DNA of 64,000 nt from Phaeosaccion multiseriatum (GCA_965112735.1 OZ218957.1:3596001-3660000), one strand, 5' to 3'. Positions 45,297-55,731 are shown, numbered from the stretch's first letter. Notes: a model not told the origin generated them from the sequence alone. A program made the numbers and translations.

Positions 45297-46320
45297 CGCT
45301 ACACCACCTGCCCCTCCCTCCCTCCCTCCAAAACCAACTCACACACAGGTCGCACGTCCCGACACGCATCCTGAGCTTTCGGGCTACCTCGGAGGTGCTG
45401 CTCAGCCTAGGCCCCGACTTGGGCTCCCGCGGACGCTTCACCACCATGAGCCAGCAGCTCTTCGAGATGAGTGCCCTGGAGGCCTCCCAGAGAGAGGCGG
45501 AGGCCTCCGGGAGGGAGCTGCAGCGCCTGCCGACACAGCTCGAGCGCGCGGTACGTGAAGCGAGAGACCGGCAAGGGATGGGCGGGAGACGGAAGAGGGA
45601 AGACAGGGGGTGAGGCAATGGGCCTGAAGGAAGCAGTAAGTCAGCAGGATGAAGCAGTACGTCAGCAAGTGAACTCTTGTGGCTTGCTTGACATGTGCTG
45701 ACCGCTGATCTGTGACCTCGATCGCATCGTTTGTACGGCCCTTCACAGATGGCACAGATGAATGATGTGTTTTTTGGGGAAGCTAAGGAGAGGGCGGTGG
45801 CGCTCGAGTGTAATCCCCAGGCCGCGCAGGAGGAGAAAGAGCGCCTCGACGACGCCCCCCACGAGCAGAAGCAGCAGTCCTGCAAGGACGAGGTAAGAGT
45901 AAGGGGCAGTAGGGTACGGCTGGATACCTTTATCGCTCTCCATTCTCTCTGCGTCTGTGCAAGAGTGTGAGGAGCCAAGGTTCAGGGGAGAGAGAGAGGA
46001 AGAGAGGCAGAGGTTTCAGGGGTCAGGGCGAAGCTGCGCTTCTCTGGAGGGGAGGCCACAACCGTCTGGTAGAGGAGAGGCTTGGGACACAGGCCCTCGC
46101 TCGAAGCTCATTAGCAACTCCTCCCCTCCTCCTTCCTCCCTCCCTCCCTCCCTCCAACGCAGGAGAGCGGTGCTCGGGAAGAGGGCACGAGGGCGCCGGT
46201 GGACCTCCGCATGGCAACCGGAGGCACGAGCAGCGCTGTTGTGAGGTAGGTACGGCTCGTGGATGCGGCCGCATGTGGGTGTGCGCGTGGGTGCGCGTGT
46301 AGGTGCGCCTTGGTGGTTCT
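45030..46320 (+). repeat. Segmental duplication, copy A
   Basis: Matches 52610-53930 closely, including exons, splice sites and the following run of TCC triplets. The left border lies in an ACCCTGA-A-CTCAAACTGGTG motif, the right border in the (TCC)n tract. Copy A has an intron (GT)n run at 45219-45277 that in copy B is shorter and interrupted. Confidence 0.9.
45349..46245 (+). pseudogene. Duplicated exons of the 51-53 kb gene
   Basis: Three exons with intact splice sites: 45349-45550 (SHVPTRILSFRATSEVLLSL to LQRLPTQLERA), 45749-45892 (MAQMNDVFFGEAKERAVALE to QQSCKDE) and 46163-46245 (ESGAREEGTRAPVDLRMATG). The first is almost identical to the exon at 52919-53120. No start or upstream exons equivalent to 50258-52439 are present, and the last exon ends in phase 2, which does not fit the phase-0 MYB exon that follows at 46775. 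It is probably a non-functional partial copy, or a donor for chimeric transcripts. Copy A keeps the second exon in good order, whereas copy B has it as an inverted duplicate. Confidence 0.65.
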
Positions 46321-46554
46321 CTCCTCCTCCTCCTCCTCCTCCTCCTCCTCCTCCTCCTCCTCCTCCTCCTCCTCCTCCTCCTCCTCCTCCTCCTCCTCCT
46401 CCTCCTCCTCCTCCTCCTCCTCCTCCTCCTCCTCCTCCTCCTCCTCCTCCTCCTCCTCCTCCTCCTCCTCCTCCTCCTCCTCCTCCTCCTCCTCCTCCTC
46501 CTCCTCCTCGTAGTAGTACTCCTCCTCCTGCTGCTGCTACTACTACTACTAGGA

Positions 46555-46625
<71 letters not shown>

Positions 46626-46735
46626 CTACTCCTCCTCCTCCTCCTCCTCCTCCTCCTCCTCCTCTCCTGCTCCTCCTCCTCCTCCTCCTCCTCCTCCTCC
46701 TCCCCACCACTGCCACCACCACCTCCTCCTCCTCC
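46319..46735. repeat. (TCC)n followed by (ACT)n and more (TCC)n
   Basis: About 190 bp of pure TCC triplets, a CTG/ACT transition, about 75 bp of (ACT)n, then another TCC stretch with interruptions. The apparent long ORFs (poly-Ser, poly-Pro, poly-Leu) are artefacts. Confidence 0.97.
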
Positions 46736-46774
46736 TGCTCACACGAACAGTTTGCGTTGTTTTGTGGCCCGCAG

Positions 46775-47838
46775 CTCATCGGCAATCGCTGGGCAGAGAT
46801 CGCTCGGCTGCTCAAGGGCCGGCCCGAGAACATGGTCAAGAACCGCTTCAACAGCACCTCCAGGTGAGAGAGTGAGTTCGGCAGGCAGCACTACTCAGAG
46901 TGTATATTGTCGGTGGAGTGGATGATGGCGGGTGCGACTCGTCTCCTCCTTGTCTCATACACTCTGCCCCCTCCCCCCACCCACCCCACCCCCCGGTGTG
47001 CCGACACACACACACACACACATGCACCTTCAGACGCAAGTGGGACCGGTCCTCGGAAGCCGTGTTGGACAAGGTGCGGCGCTTGCTCGCAGAGGCGGAC
47101 AGGGACCACACAAAAGCACCGGATAGGGAGATTATTGTAACGGCGGCGACGGCGGCGGGGGGGGGGGGGAGAGGACGGCGGAGTCCTGACAAGGACAGGC
47201 GGCGGGACAGTTCGTGTGAGGAGCTTGCTGGCATGGGCTTTGTTGGGGCCCCAATGGCCGATGTGGAGGGGGGGGACCCAAGCAGGCGGTCTCCGGCGGG
47301 GCCCACTAGCCGAGTTGGTGATACAGCAGCAGCAGCAGCAGCAGAAGGTGCGAGGCCTGGGGCATTGGCAGAGGTAGGAGGGTCGGTTACAGGAGTAAGC
47401 CGGATACAAAGCAGTAGGCCGCCTCCGCTCTCGGTGGATCGCTCAGGGCGAGGTGGGCCGATGGCTGAGTCGGCGGCAGGAGGGGCGGGGCGCTCCTCGT
47501 CCTCGTCCACGTCAGACTCCCTGGCTGCGCTGCTGCTGCTGAAGACACCGACCTCGGAGGCCGGAGAAGGAGGGTGAGGGGGAGAGGGAGGAGGAGGAGG
47601 AGTAAGACGAGGAGGAGGAGCAAGAGAAGAAGAAGAAGGAGGAGGAGGAGGAGGGGGGCGCAGGCAGTCATGGCTGCGCGGGAGACCATGCCCCGTGTGT
47701 CCCCCTCTGAGAAAATTCCCCTGGACATGATGCGCTACTTCCACTACCTCAACGACGACGCACAGTACAACATCATGCGGCAGCTCGTCAACAAGATGGC
47801 GGACACGGCCATTGATGAAGGGGGCAAGGAGGAGGCGG

Positions 47839-47869
<31 letters not shown>

Positions 47870-48926
47870 CAAGTTAGTGATACAGCCGGCCGCAGAGGGC
47901 ATGGCGGTGGAGGTGGAGGGTGGCAGTGCCCGGGAGCGGGGGGGGCAGCAGCAGCAGCAGCAGGAAGAAGAGGAGGAGGAGCAGTCGGTGGTGCAGCAGG
48001 TGATACAGTCGTTGTCAGCGCGCAGTCCCCCTCGTGGGGCCGTGCCGCCTCGCCCCACCTCCATATCCACGCTGGGCGGGGCTCGCCAGGAGCGCTATAG
48101 CACCAGGCAGTCACCAGTAAGGGGCTCGGAAGGGGCCTTGTCCTCCCAGTGGGGCATCGCCAGCAGCAGCGGGGCGGGGGGGGGAGCGGGCTCGCGCAGG
48201 GAGAGACACCGGAACGGGTCCCTGTCACCCCCGGGGATTATGTCAGCGCAGGAGTTGGCGGCAAGGGCGGAGGCCTACCTCACCGGCGCGATGCCCACGG
48301 TGCCTCCAGACGAACACTCCAGCCCGGGGGGAGGAGGAGGAGGAGGAGGAGGAGGAGGAGGAGGAGGAGGGGGGGCGCGGAGCAGGAGTGGCAGTACCAA
48401 CCCGAGCGGCGGGGACGAGGCCTTTAGTGCTCCTCTGCCCCCCCCAGCAATGGCCAAGGATAGAGGAGGAGACGTGCAGGCACAGCAGCAGCCCGGCGGG
48501 GTGCCCGGGTACATGAGCAGCGCAGGCACGCGCTCGAGGAGCGGCACGAACATGTCTCTTGACTCGCTCGGCTCCCAACCCTACCTCAACACGCCCATCC
48601 GCCTCAACACGGAGGACGAGCTGCACCTGAACCTCAACGGGCCCATTCGCATGAACACGGATGAGGAGATTGACCTCATGTTCAACGGGACCGCCAGGCG
48701 GTGGCCGACCATATGCAGGCCCTGCTCGCGGGAGCGGGCAGCAGTAGCATCAGCAGCAGAGGAACAGACGGCAGCGGTGGCGGCAGCCGCAGCAAGGCGA
48801 CAGGGGCAGGGGCAGGGGCAGGCAGTGGATGACGCGAGGAGAGGCGGTGAGGCGCTGTATGGCGCTCGAGTGGGACATGGAGCGACATGCATGGAGTGTG
48901 TGGGGATTGACTGGCTGGTCAATTGA
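46775..48926 (+). CDS. MYB-like DNA-binding protein, 5' part missing
   Basis: Exon 46775-46863 encodes LIGNRWAEIARLLKGRPENM then VKNRFNSTS, joined in phase to RRKWDRSS from 47034. This is the second half of a MYB R3 repeat (helix 2, recognition helix and NS-RRK end). The first half of that repeat and any R1 or R2 repeats are not found upstream, where the duplicated segment and microsatellites lie. Downstream come low-complexity and acidic stretches with VGDTAAAAAA from the dispersed motif. An intron probably bridges 47371 (a GAG-GTAGGAG donor) to a GCGCAG acceptor at about 47665. The continuing frame (RVSPSEKIPLDMMRYFHYLN then DDAQYNIMRQLVNKMADT) has poly-Gln and poly-Gly tracts and ends at 48926. 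The exact joining is uncertain. Confidence 0.6.
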
Positions 48927-49659
48927 GTGGCTTGTCCGTGGCCCTCGCTGAGTCGAGGGGGGGCGGGCAGGGGCGGCAGCTGGCCGTTCGGCAGCAGGGC
49001 AGGAGCGTCACTCCCCTCAGGGCCCCTTGAGGGCCTGGCGGGGGCTCCGGTGGTACCCACCCAGTCGTAGTCTCGTAGAGCGGGGAGTCGGGGATAGTCG
49101 GGGACTGACACTCAGCCCCATGCACGCCTAGCGGTTTTGCTCTAGGCCGCTCACTTTTCACCAGTCCTAGGCGGCCTCTAGCCCGCCTCTAGGCAGCCTC
49201 CCAGTGACCGTGGGCGCGTGCGTTGTGCCGCCCAGCCAGTGGGTAGCAGCACACCTGTAGGCCTGCACACCTCGTAGGGCCAGCGAGGCGGAAAGAGACA
49301 ACACAAACCAATTCTACTCCTCCCTTCTAACTGACTACTCTTTGCACTCTGGGCACTCCCACCGTCCGCCTACAGTAGTTGGCTTCTGCCCTAGGCGGCG
49401 GCATATAAATAGGCCGACGCTAGGCCGGGCAATTTTCCCAATTAGGCCTATAGGAGGCGTGCATGGGGCTGATGACACACACACACACACACACCCGCTC
49501 CAAATCTAACATTCGAAATAAAGGCTGGGTTGATGACACACCAGCTCCAACTTCAACCTCACGCTTGGGAATTTAACACAACACAACACAACAACACAAC
49601 ACAACACACCTGCGCGCTTGCTTAGTGAAGGGGGGAAAGCCGCCATACGTCGTCCTTGC
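48927..49659. other. Spacer with CTAGGC repeats and a TATA-like site
   Basis: Several CTAGGC/GCCTAG motifs lie at about 49127-49450, a GGCATATAAATAGGCC segment at about 49399-49414, a (CA)n run at 49480, and ACAACACA repeats at 49570-49610. No exon is seen. Confidence 0.45.
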
Positions 49660-49855
49660 GATGCCGTACATGCGGCGGTGAGTTCATTGAGGGGCCTCCT
49701 TACATTCTTCAGCACAGGCCCGATGAGCAGGGGTGGATGCGTGGCCCATAGCGCCAGGGCAGGGCGTATAACCGCTCACCGCTCTGCTCATCGGGCCTGT
49801 GCTGAAGAATGTAAGGAGGCCCCTCAATGAACTCACCGCCGCATGTACGGCATCG
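49660..49855. repeat. Perfect inverted repeat, 71-bp arms
   Basis: The arms 49660-49730 and 49784-49855 read as exact reverse complements, separated by about 53 bp. The arm runs from GATGCCGTACATGCGGCGG to GCACAGGCCCGATGAGCAG. It would fold as a long hairpin in RNA or single-stranded DNA. Confidence 0.93.
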
Positions 49856-49860
49856 CATGG

Positions 49861-50257
49861 ACGAACCAGACACCATTCGTGATCTGCTGCTGTTGCCACC
49901 GTCGTGCTCATGTGTATGAGGGCGCCCTTTCTTTGGAGGACCCCTATGCGTTGAGCGAGGAGGACGCAACAAACATTTTGCGTCATGGTGAGGTCTAGCA
50001 GCAGCAAGGTAAGGAAAGGGTATAGAAGGCGGAGCCACAAACGGCTCTCACAAACGGCTGGAGAGGAAGAAGGGTCTGTAAGCCCTCGGCCAATGACAGA
50101 TGTGTGTAGAAGAGGAGAAGAAGCAGTCGGAAGGTCAACGCACTTTAAATCGGTCCACACTGCCCCTCTCCCAACACGCTGTCCGCTGCTCTGCCTCCCC
50201 CCCTCCCTGCGCAGCCACCAACCGCACACAAGCCAGACGCTCGCCCTCCAGCCAGCC
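49861..50257. other. Stretch between the first palindrome and the next gene start
   Basis: Short open frames only. On the plus strand a segment reading YEGALSLEDPYALSEEDATN near 49917-49980 looks protein-like but has no clear splice context. Possible fragment of a rearranged gene. Confidence 0.3.
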
Positions 50258-53120
50258 ATGGACAGCGCTGCGAGCGGCCCAGCCTCAGCTGGAGAGGCGC
50301 AGCCGGCACAACGCGAGGTGCGCAAGCCCCTTCTGCCGAGGGAGGGTAACGCCTCGTCACAGGTGCAGAAGCAGCAGCAGCCCATACCGACCAAGCCAAC
50401 TACTTCCAGCGGTGCGTGAGCTCGAGCCCTTTGACTGTTCCACTACCGCCCCATTGCCTCACTCCCTCGTGTGCAATGCTTGTCGCGTGCCCCCACTCAA
50501 GATGACCCACTGCCCTCCCTTCTCCCCCTGCCTTCTCTGTCGCACAATACTGTTTTGTTCCCCCGTGAAGTGGACCCGGAGGCCAAGTTGCGGAGGCACC
50601 CACACTCACCCATGCTGTCGTGCGTGGTGCTCGAGGACCTGGATAGCGACACTCCGCGTCGCGTCTGACCACTCCGACTCGATCCGCTTCACCAACGTGG
50701 TTGTGACGGCCGCCACGAGTCTCGAGAGCTCCTCCTCCAAGCCCTTGGCCATGATGCGGTCTTGGGCGTCGAAGAAGAAGCGAAGCAGCCTCCATACGTC
50801 GTTCCACACAGCCACGTTTCGGACTGTATTCCTTCTGAGAAAAATAGCACAGAGAGAGAGGCAAATGGCTGGGGACCGTCCTCTTTCCGCACCTTGGGCA
50901 CGACCAAATACTGTGGTGAGTTTCTCCGCAAGAAGCGCTGCCACAACGGTATGTGCTCGTACTTGCATCATCTTGCATCATGATGCAAGTACGAGCACAT
51001 ACCGTTGTGGCAGCGCTTCTTTCGGAGGAAGTCACGACATTGGTCGTGCCCAAGGTGCGGAAAGAGGACGGTCCCCAGCCATTTGCCTCTCTCTCTGTGC
51101 TATTTTTCTCAGAAGGAATACAGTCCGAAACGTGGCTGTGTGGAACGACGCATGGAGGCTACTTCGCTCCTTCTTTGACGCCCAAGACCGCATCAAGGCC
51201 AAGGGCTTGGAGGAGGAGCTCTCGAGACTCGTGGCGGCCGTCACAATCACGCTGGTGAAGCGCATCGAGTCCGAGTGGTCAGAGGCGACGCGGAGTGTCG
51301 CTTTACAGCTCCTCGAGCACCACGCACGGCAGCATGGGTGAGTGTGGGTGGACGGATGGTTGTAGTGTATGGGTGGGTGGAGGGGTGGGTGGAGGGGTGG
51401 GTGGATGGCAGTGGATGGATGGATAGATGGTTGGTTGCGTGGGTGTGTGTCTGGATGGATGGCAGCAGATGGATGGCAGTCAGTGGACGGTAGTGGGTGG
51501 ACGGATGATGGCAGTGGATGGATGGGTGGGTAGAGATGGATGGGTGGGTGGAGGGGTGCGTGGATGGCAGTTAATGGACTGATAGATAAGTGCGTGGGAA
51601 GGTGTGGGTGGGGTGGGGTGGGTGTGTGTCGGTGCGTGGATGGATGGCAGTGAATGTGTGGTAATGAATGACAGTCGATGGATGGGTTGTGGGTGGGGCT
51701 TTTGCGTCCTCTTCATGTTCGCTCTCGTCCCCGTGTCTTCAATTGCAGTGAGTGGTGCGACGGCAGCGCCATGGTGAAGTGGAGCCTGGGCGAAGACGGC
51801 ACCACCCTCCTCTTTGCAAGAGGCACACGCTCCGGCTCGCTCCCGTCGTACGAGGAGAAGTCGTGGAGGAACACGCAGCGCTTGTTCGTGGAGACCGTCG
51901 GCGAAGAGACTCCTTCAGTGCCCGTGTGTCTCAGATATGCGCTGACATCCGAGCCCTCCATAGTCACGGTCGAGCCCCAGAAGGCCTACCAGGAGCTCTT
52001 GTCCTGGTCTGAAGTCGACGACTGCTACGTGGCCCGCTACAAACGGCCAAGCAAGGTGGGTGGGGGGTCTTATCGGTAGGTGTGTGCGTGTGTGGGTTAA
52101 CGGAGGGGTGGGGGGGTTTGGGTGCACACCTACCGATAAGGGGCGAGGTCGTCGGCAGCACCACGCACATGACCCATCCCATTCGCTTTCTGCCTTCTGT
52201 CGGCTCACGGACCAGGTTCATTGCCTCTGCCCCCCCCCCTCTCTTCCATCCACTGCCTTCCCCCTCCCCAACTCCCCCACCACGTGCCCCCTCTCGCCCA
52301 CCCGCATCCACTGATGCCTGACCCTCCGCTTCCCTCCCTCAAGGATGCTTCCAAGCCCCCTGCCTTGCAGTGCTTCGCCTTCAAGTGCCCCGAGAAGGTG
52401 GTGATGAGCTGCAAGGCCATGGCAGGGCTCCTGCACCAGGTGAGTTTCAGTTTCAGTTTATTATTTCATGTCTGCAAGAGATGGAGTGCTTGTGTGGTTT
52501 GGTAGTGGGCAGTGGCTTGTCGTTTGATGTAACTCATGGGTAGGTATTCGTATGTGTATTGATGCCCCGAATTGTGTTGATTGATTGCCTCTCTGTACTC
52601 CACTGAAATTGGACACTGAACACTAAACCCTGACAATCAAACTGGTGCAGGTGAGCGCGTGCGGCAGCATTCGCGCGCTCAGCAGCAGCAGCGGCAGCAG
52701 CATTCACATGCTCGGTGCCATCAGGTAAGTTGGTGGGGATGGCAGTGGACGGCGGCGAGTAGGGTGGGAGCGGGGGGGGGGGCGCTACATGTGTGTGTGG
52801 CTGTGTGCGTGTGTGTGAGTGTGTGTTTTGTTTATGTATGTATGTGTGTGTGTGAGTGAGGGAGAGCGCTACACCACCTGCCCCTCCCTCCCTCCCTCCA
52901 AAACCAACTCACAAACAGGTCGCACGTCCCGACACGCATCCTGAGCTTTCGTGCCACCTCGGAGGTGCTGCTCAGCCTGGGCCCCGACTTGGGCTCCCGC
53001 GGACGCTTCACCACCATGAGCCAGCAGCTCTTCGAGATGAGTGCCCTGGAGGCCTCCCAGAGAGAGGCGGAGGCCTCCGGGAGGGAGCTGCAGCGCCTGC
53101 CGACACAGCTCGAGCGCGCG
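50258..53120 (+). CDS. Multi-exon protein of unknown function, disrupted by an inverted duplication
   Basis: The well-supported part is five exons that join in frame: 51113-51337 (RNTVRNVAVWNDAWRLLRSF to LLEHHARQHG), 51749-52055 (EWCDGSAMVKWSLGEDGTTL to VARYKRPSK), 52344-52439 (ALQCFAFKCPEKVVMSCKAM), 52651-52724 (VSACGSIRALSSSSGSSIHM) and 52919-53120 (SHVPTRILSFRATSEVLLSL). Upstream, 50258-50411 (MDSAASGPASAGEAQPAQRE) fits as exon 1, and 50571 onward (VDPEAKLRRHPHSPM) may be exon 2. Between them and 51113 lies a palindrome whose left arm is a reversed, diverged copy of the 51113-51337 exon. The continuation after 53120 meets a second inverted duplication. I recognise no family. Confidence 0.55.
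50601..51356. repeat. Large imperfect palindrome, arms about 375 bp
   Basis: Centre near 50977-50981, where CTTGCATCATGATGCAAG is a perfect inverted core. The arms differ by scattered substitutions and small indels (for example, TTGGTCGTGCCC contexts match, but GAGTTTCTCCGCAAG has diverged). Each arm contains a copy of the RNTVRNVAVWNDAW exon: sense on the right arm, antisense on the left. The divergence argues against a simple read-folding artefact. Confidence 0.88.
50888..50981 (+). pseudogene. NOT4-type CCCH zinc-finger fragment in the left palindrome arm
   Basis: The plus strand reads RTLGTTKYCGEFLRKKRCHN then GMCSYLHH, that is C-x8-C-x4-C-x3-H preceded by GTTKYC and ending YLH. This is the pattern of the CCCH finger that follows the RING and RRM in CNOT4/NOT4 ubiquitin ligases. 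The reversed copy in the right arm has lost Cys residues (GTTNVV). No RING or RRM is seen nearby, so this is a stray fragment. The antisense strand is a part of the palindrome shared with the exon at 51113. Confidence 0.5.
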
Positions 53121-53186
53121 GTACGTGAAGCGAGAGACCGGCAAGGGATGGGCGGGAGACGGAAGAGGGAAGATAGGGGGTGAGCG

Positions 53187-53545
53187 ATAAAGGTATCAAG
53201 CAGTACCCTACTGCCCCTTACTCTTACCTCGTCCTTGCAGGACCGCTGCATCTGCTCGTGGGGGGCGTCGTCGAGGCGCTGTTTCTTCTCCTGCGCGGCC
53301 TGGGGATTACACTCGAGCGCCACCACCCTCCTTCAGCTTCCCCATATCATTCATCTGTGCCATCTGTGAAGGGCCCTTCACAGATGGCACAGATGAATGA
53401 TGTGGAAGCTTAAGGAGAGGTGGTGGCGCTGAGTGTGGGGAAGAACCAGCGCCTCGACGACGCCCCCCACGAGCAGATGCAGAAGTCTGCAAGGACGAGG
53501 TAAGAGTAAGGGGCAGTTGGGTACGGCTGGATACCTTTATCGCTC
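53187..53545. repeat. Inverted duplication of one exon inside copy B
   Basis: The segment equivalent to 45745-45930 of copy A is present first in reverse (53187-53370), then forward (53371-53545). The centre contains GAAGGGCCCTTC, a perfect palindrome. The reverse copy keeps the whole exon; the forward copy has lost part of its middle (around 53425-53445). So the exon MAQMNDV... is no longer usable in the forward sense. Confidence 0.9.
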
Positions 53546-53850
53546 TCCATTCTCTCTGTGTCTGTGCCAGAGTGTGAGGAGCGAAGGTTCAGGGGAGAGA
53601 GAGAGGAAGAGAGGCAGAGGTTTCAGGGGTCCGCGCGAAGCTGCGCTGCTCTGGAGGGGAGGCCACAACCGTCTGGTGGAGGAGAGGCTTGGGACACAGG
53701 CCCTCGCTCGAAGCTCATAAGCAACTCCTCCCCTCCTCCTTCCTCCCTCCCTCCCTCCCTCCAACGCAGGAGAGCGGTGCTCGGGAAGAGGGCACGAGGG
53801 CGCCGGTGGACGTCCGCATGGCAACCGGAGGCACGAGCAGCGCTGTTGTG
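53546..53850 (+). pseudogene. Third duplicated exon of copy B
   Basis: 53770-53852 encodes ESGAREEGTRAPVDVRMATG with AG acceptor and GT donor retained, as at 46163-46245 in copy A (one Leu/Val change). It may still splice to downstream coiled-coil exons, but the exon before it is scrambled. Confidence 0.5.
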
Positions 53851-53928
53851 AGGTAGGTACGGCTCGTGGGTGCGGCCGCATGTGGGTGTGCGCGTGGGTG
53901 CGCGTGTAGGTGCGCCTTGGTGGTTCTC

Positions 53929-54491
53929 TCCTCCTCCTCCTCCTCCTCCTCCTCCTCCTCCTCCTCCTCCTCCTCCTCCTCCTCCTCCTCCTCCTCCTCC
54001 TCCTCCTCCTCCTCCTCCTCCTCCTCCTCCTCCTCCTCCTCCTCCTCCTCCTCCTCCTCCTCCTCCTCCTCCTCCTCCTCCTCCTCCTCCTCCTCCTCCT
54101 CCTCCTCCTCCTCCTCCTCCTCCTCCTCCTCCTCCTCCTCCTCCTCCTCCTCCTCCTCCTCCTCCTCCTCCTCCTCCTCCTCCTCCTCCTCCTCCTCCTC
54201 CTCCTCCTCCTCCTCCTCCTCCTCCTCCTCCTCCTCCTCCTCCTCCTCCTCCTCCTCCTCCTCCTCCTCCTCCTCCTCCTCCTCCTCCTCCTCCTCCTCC
54301 TCCTCCTCCTCCTCCTCCTCCTCCTCCTCCTCCTCCTCCTCCTCCTCCTCCTCCTCCTCCTCCTCCTCCTCCTCCTCCTCCTCCTCCTCCTCCTCCTCCT
54401 CCTCCTCCTCCTCCTCCTCCTCCTCCTCCTCCTCCTCCTCCTCCTCCTCCTCCTCCTCCTCCTCCTCCTCCTCCTCCTCCTCCTCCTCCTT
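53929..54491. repeat. Very long pure (TCC)n microsatellite
   Basis: About 560 bp of uninterrupted TCC triplets (roughly 187 units), ending at TACCCCC. Homopurine/homopyrimidine mirror symmetry makes triplex (H-DNA) formation likely. All long ORFs here are artefacts. Confidence 0.98.
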
Positions 54492-54796
54492 ACCCCCTTT
54501 CTTTTTGTGATATCGCGATGGACTTCCTAAAGAGCTGTCGCCCTTTGCTTCGTCTGGCTCATCGCACCGCTTGCTTGTCCCCTCGTGCCTCTGTCTCTCC
54601 TTCACTTCACTTCATCGCTGCTCTCAAAGCCCCGGCCGAGGTCGAGACACACGTCCCGAGGAAGGCTCCTCCCCGTCCAGGGCCGTCGCCAGCCTTCCAT
54701 GGGACGCTCCCTCTCTCCAAACCCCCGCTCACCACCACGTGCCTTGGCTCCCCGCCCAAAATGAATCAAGCGCCGCGTCCTCCTCCTGAGCCGGCA

Positions 54797-55731
54797 GGCA
54801 AGGCAGAGAAGGGAAAAGGAAACAGAAGTCTCAGACGCGCTGCGGGAGGAGAAGCTCAAGTGCGTGGAGGCGAAGAACAAAATGTTGGAGCAGGAGGTGC
54901 AGCAGCTCAAGATGTTCGAGCAGGAGGTGCAGCAGCTCAGAGTGAGTTGATGTCCCTCCTCACTCATCGTTGATGATATGCATCGCACCCCCCTTAATGT
55001 ATTCTCTTGACCCCCCCTCTCGCTCACTCACTCACCCACTCACTCCAATCCCTCCGCCGCACCATTCGAGGCGCTCGTTCTGCCTTTTCCCTCCAAGCCC
55101 ATCCCAAGCCTGGCTGCCTCATTTCCCCTTTACCCTAAGTGTCGGCCCATCCTCACTCCCATGCACCACCTTCTTCCCTTCCTCACTCCCTCCCTTGCGG
55201 GGCTGACATGCGCCCCCTCTCTGCTGCTGCACCTGCAGGAAGCCGATGAGCGCTCTCGACTGGACCTTCAATTGGAGCTTGAGCGCAGCCGAGAGGAAGC
55301 AGAGGCGGCAAAGCGGAGGGTGGTCGAGCTGGAGCATTGGAGGGAGATGGAGGAGCTGGAGAGCACCTTAGAGGAGGTGGTGAGCAGCGCTGGAGGCAGT
55401 GACGGAGACGACGACGACCACGACGACGAGGAGGAGCAGGAGGAGGAGAACCACCATCAGCAGCAGCAGCAGCAGGAGGAGGAGAAGAAGGAGGAGGAAG
55501 AGGAGGAGGAGGAGGAAGTGGAAAAGAAGGAGGAGCAAGAGAAGAAGAAAGAGAAGGAGGAGGAGGAGGAGGAGGAGGAGGAGGAGGAGGAGGTGGTGGT
55601 GGGACATGACGTTGGGGCCTCTGCTTCTTCCCAAGGGGGTCGAAGCTTACACCACCGCGCCCGCCTCACTGAGCCGGAGTTCGTGGAAGCTGCAGGGGGC
55701 GCTGCACAGGTTGGTCACAGACCAGGGTAAT
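54797..55731 (+). CDS. Coiled-coil, acidic protein segment (possibly the 3' part of the gene starting at 50258)
   Basis: Exon 54797-54941 (TEVSDALREEKLKCVEAKNK then MLEQEVQQLK) joins in phase 0 to 55239 onward (EADERSRLDLQLELERSREE, AEAAKRRVVELEHWREMEEL). These are heptad-like helices. They are followed by acidic runs (DGDDDDHDDEEEQEEEN), poly-Gln and poly-Glu/Lys, and by RARLTEPEFVEAAGGAA. The frame ends at 55731 or at a GTAATCC donor there. The 5' border (CGGCAG acceptor) is a guess because a stop lies upstream. No family recognised. Confidence 0.5.

Larger units (their letters stand above)
52610..53930 (+). repeat. Segmental duplication, copy B
   Basis: Counterpart of 45030-46320. It differs mainly by an inverted duplication at 53187-53545 that replaces the single second exon of copy A, and by the much longer (TCC)n tract at its right end. 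Confidence 0.9.

Noticed and set aside
53715-54973. Poly-Glu, poly-Ser, poly-Pro and poly-Leu proteins
   Set aside because: They are the readings of the TCC tract in different frames and no frame is favoured.
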